Source: an uncultured Clostridiaceae bacterium
GTDB lineage: Bacteria; Bacillota; Clostridia; Lachnospirales; Lachnospiraceae
DNA length: 7,925 bases
NCBI GenBank assembly: GCA_947175805.1
Contig: CAMWOF010000104.1
Location: 1 to 7,925, forward strand
Reading direction: 5' to 3'
Shown: one piece after another, positions 5,655 to 7,925 of the stretch
How the letters are laid out: every line of letters begins with the position of its first letter
Position numbering within the stretch: the stretch's first letter is position 1
Made by a program: the position numbers and the translations under genes
The notes under the pieces: generated by a model
The model's database searches: none
Told to the model about the DNA's origin: nothing
The model's input: the letters and a program-made list of their open reading frames with translations, nothing else

Positions 5655-7925
5655 GAGAAAAATATCATTTTGTATGGAAGGGAAAAATCATATATGTTTT
5701 GTCATTTGTAATTCCGCTCCTGCTGTTTGTGATTTATATGGCGGTAAAGGGGATTGAACCGTTTGGGGACGCCACGCTGTTGTTTTATGACGGACAGGGA
5801 CAGTCATACCCATGGTTTCTTGAATTTTACAGAAAGCTACATGCGGGAGACAGCCTGTGGTTTTCATGGAATATGGGAGCGGGAACGGATTTTTATATGA
5901 CTGCGTGCCCGATTTTGCTTTCACCGGTCAACTGGTTTTTATTATTGGTGCCGGAGACGGCGTTGGCAGCAGCGTTTGGCGCAAGCCTTCTGCTTCGCTG
6001 CGCTTTTGCGTCGGTGGCAATGACCTTTTATTTTATGCATTCAGATGCCATAAAGCAAAAGGAATATAAAAGGCCGCTTTCCCTGCTCGCAGGTATGGGA
6101 TACGGGCTTAGTGCCTCCGTGCTTTCCTATTTTTATATCCTATCCTGGCCAGAGGTTTATATATGCTTTCCGTTGCTGCTTTATGCGCTGGAGCTGCTCA
6201 TAAAAAGGAGACAAAAGCTGTTATATTATTTACTGCTTACCTATTTACTGCTTTTAAATCAATATATGGCATATATGGTTTGTATTTTTCTTGTGTTATG
6301 GTACATATACCAGACGGATGCCGGGACATTTCGGAAGCGTTTTGTCGCCTTTGCGGGAACTTCTGTACTCTCGGCTGTCTCGGCGATGATAGTCATTGTT
6401 CCGGTACTGTATACCTACATGAATAAGAGCAGGGATATTTCTTCGGTGACAGTGGACTTAAAAGGCGTCGGGAATATTTGGGATATGTTAAACCGTCTGT
6501 TTCCGTTTAACAGTCTGGACAGTCTTGGACAGGCGTTTACAACCTATAATATATATTGTGGAAGTATTCTGTTTTTGATGGCATTTTATTATCTGTTTTT
6601 TAGTAAATTCAAGGATGCGTCTGGAGCAAAATTAAAGGCATTGCTTCTGTTTATGGGAGCAAGCCTGTGTGTTTATTTTTTAATGTATGTATGGCACGTA
6701 TTTGCATTTGCGCATAATCTGAATAACCGCTTTGCATTTATTTTTACATTTGTTCTTATTTATGCGGGCTGCAAGGGCGTATTGGCATTGCTTGCGTGTG
6801 ATATGCGTCATACAGTGCTGTTTTTTGCGGCGGCAATGCTTTTGTATACAGGGATTGTCCTGTTAAATTCTGAACCCAGTGGACCGGAGGTGTATATTGT
6901 TGTTATCTTGCTTTGGGTGTTTATCCTGCTTTTTGCCCTCCTGCTTAAGCGGCAGAGCATAACGTCGAAGACATACATAAAACTGCTTGTCGTTCTGGGA
7001 GTTTTGGAGCTTGCGGCATCAACAGAGTTTTCCCTGCTGAAAAATAATGTATCAAAGTGGATGAAGGAGGACGCCTATGTATATGGCAGACAGGCATTTG
7101 CTGAGTGGGATACAAAGGCCGAACGGATCGGCTATACAGAAATCGGCTGTGCCAATGCCGGGGCATTGTTCGGTGTACAGACGGGTGCTCTCTTTTCCTC
7201 TACCATTGACAAAGATGTATTAGCCCTGTATAAGCATTTGGGATTGGCTGCTTTTGACAATGGTTTATCCTATTACTATCGGGGAAGTACCCCCTTTACC
7301 GATTTGCTCTTGAATGTGGGCGGTGCGGTAACGGAAAATGACAGGGAATATAGCGGCGAGATAATAAAGCATATAGGCCCATATAGTCTGATGGACAGCA
7401 GTGCAAATGTGGGTTACGGCTTTATGATATATGGAGAGGAAAGCACAGATGCTGATTTTGCAGAGACAGATGTGTTTGAAAACCAGAATGTTTGTTTTTC
7501 TGCAATGGGTGGAGAGAGAGAGCTTTTTACAAAGGCGGATATGTCAACGCTTTCGTACACGGCGGCCTGTGCACTGACGGAACAAACTGACGAAAACACA
7601 ATCCGGTATGTGAACGCATGTGTTTTAAAGGAAGACGGCTCCGTGTTTAAAATAGAGGATTTTGATGAGGCGAAAAGGCAGGAGGGAATGCCTGTCATAT
7701 TGTCAATGCAGATGGATATATCCTATATGGTGCCGGAGGATATGGATTTATATATTTATATGCACTATGGACTGCAAGGTGCAATTGCAGCCTATGTAGA
7801 TGGAGAAACAATACAAAGGCTTTATGTGACGGGAAATACGGAAATGCTTCACATTGGAAATGTGAAGCAGGGACAAAAGGTTTTGATTCAGTATACAAAC
7901 GGCACGACAACAGCAGAGATTGATG
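5651..7925 (+). CDS. YfhO-family membrane protein D, N-terminal 758 codons (3' end outside window)
   Basis: I translated this frame base by base. It stays open from ATG at 5651 to the right edge, giving 758 full codons plus one base. By alignment to C, about 127 residues are missing: the second outside beta repeat, last helix and tail. It starts MREKYHFVWKGK, then TM1. The outside loop carries D47 with Q51 and P54. W166-P167-E168-V169 matches C rather than B. W348-H349 and N358-N359-R360-F come before the next helix. The membrane block ends near residue 460. The outside domain has RGSTPFTDLLLNVGG, F609-E-N-Q-N and a first beta repeat at about 699-750 with a clear YVDGE turn. Over the first loop region I count 42 of 56 identities to C. 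It is translationally coupled to C by the ATGA overlap. No frameshift or stop was seen. The role is inferred as for C; different substrate use is possible but unproven. Confidence 0.88.
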   Translation, partial: MREKYHFVWKGKIIYVLSFVIPLLLFVIYMAVKGIEPFGDATLLFYDGQGQSYPWFLEFYRKLHAGDSLWFSWNMGAGTDFYMTACPILLSPVNWFLLLVPETALAAAFGASLLLRCAFASVAMTFYFMHSDAIKQKEYKRPLSLLAGMGYGLSASVLSYFYILSWPEVYICFPLLLYALELLIKRRQKLLYYLLLTYLLLLNQYMAYMVCIFLVLWYIYQTDAGTFRKRFVAFAGTSVLSAVSAMIVIVPVLYTYMNKSRDISSVTVDLKGVGNIWDMLNRLFPFNSLDSLGQAFTTYNIYCGSILFLMAFYYLFFSKFKDASGAKLKALLLFMGASLCVYFLMYVWHVFAFAHNLNNRFAFIFTFVLIYAGCKGVLALLACDMRHTVLFFAAAMLLYTGIVLLNSEPSGPEVYIVVILLWVFILLFALLLKRQSITSKTYIKLLVVLGVLELAASTEFSLLKNNVSKWMKEDAYVYGRQAFAEWDTKAERIGYTEIGCANAGALFGVQTGALFSSTIDKDVLALYKHLGLAAFDNGLSYYYRGSTPFTDLLLNVGGAVTENDREYSGEIIKHIGPYSLMDSSANVGYGFMIYGEESTDADFAETDVFENQNVCFSAMGGERELFTKADMSTLSYTAACALTEQTDENTIRYVNACVLKEDGSVFKIEDFDEAKRQEGMPVILSMQMDISYMVPEDMDLYIYMHYGLQGAIAAYVDGETIQRLYVTGNTEMLHIGNVKQGQKVLIQYTNGTTTAEID

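Larger units (their letters stand above)
1..7925 (+). repeat. Tandem array of four diverged YfhO paralogs
   Basis: The whole window is a head-to-tail repeat of one gene type with a unit of about 2.7 kb: A (end only), B, C and D. Protein similarity is clear over the full length, but DNA identity is patchy, so this is an old duplication rather than a recent copy. The longest exact DNA matches I noticed are short: 23 bases at 3363-3385 and 6020-6042, and 21 bases at 3201-3221 and 5858-5878, both between C and D. Both edges cut through family members, so the array is larger than what is visible. Confidence 0.85.

Noticed and set aside
5857..6426. Forward frames at 5857-6069 and 6163-6426 as separate small genes
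   Set aside because: Both are out-of-frame readings inside D, whose own frame is open throughout and matches B and C along its length.
1..7925. Mobile element, CRISPR, tRNA or riboswitch
   Set aside because: No terminal inverted repeats, spacer-repeat pattern, tRNA-like fold or long leader seen; coding sequence fills nearly the whole window.

Overview
The window is a same-strand tandem array of at least four paralogous genes for large polytopic membrane proteins of the YfhO family (GT-C-like, presumed sugar transferases that use a polyprenyl-phosphate sugar donor outside the membrane). I call them A to D from left to right. A is only a C-terminal fragment entering at the left edge. B (about 887 aa) and C (892 aa) are complete. 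D runs off the right edge with its frame open for 758 codons. I saw no other gene, RNA gene, mobile element or CRISPR. Every other long frame on either strand lies inside these four genes and is best read as a shadow.

The organism is probably a Gram-positive Firmicute, most likely of the class Clostridia (a Lachnospiraceae-like gut anaerobe would fit). The grounds are strong AAAGGAGG-type ribosome binding sites, moderate GC, frequent AGA/AGG and ATA codons, and several long YfhO-type proteins in one genome. This is inference; there is no taxonomic marker gene.

Layout: A ends at 200. An 87-base gap follows, holding a candidate sigma-A promoter (220-248) and the ribosome binding site of B. B runs 288-2951. 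After 24 bases with a perfect Shine-Dalgarno comes C (2976-5654). C and D overlap by four bases (ATGA at 5651-5654), which suggests translational coupling. B, C and D are therefore very likely one transcript, perhaps with A upstream.

All three long proteins share one plan: a short basic N-terminus, an N-terminal block of about 12-13 membrane segments with an acidic residue in the first outside loop (D-x3-Q-x2-P), a WH...NRF motif, an outside domain of about 390 residues with an FENQN motif and two similar beta-rich repeats, then one last membrane helix and a basic tail. C and D are close relatives, while B is clearly more divergent. At a motif where B has WLDA, C and D both have WPEV. The known role of YfhO in Bacillus (adding GlcNAc to lipoteichoic acid together with CsbB and a GtcA-like flippase) suggests that this cluster decorates a cell-surface polymer, possibly with several linkages or substrates. 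The partner genes are not in this window.
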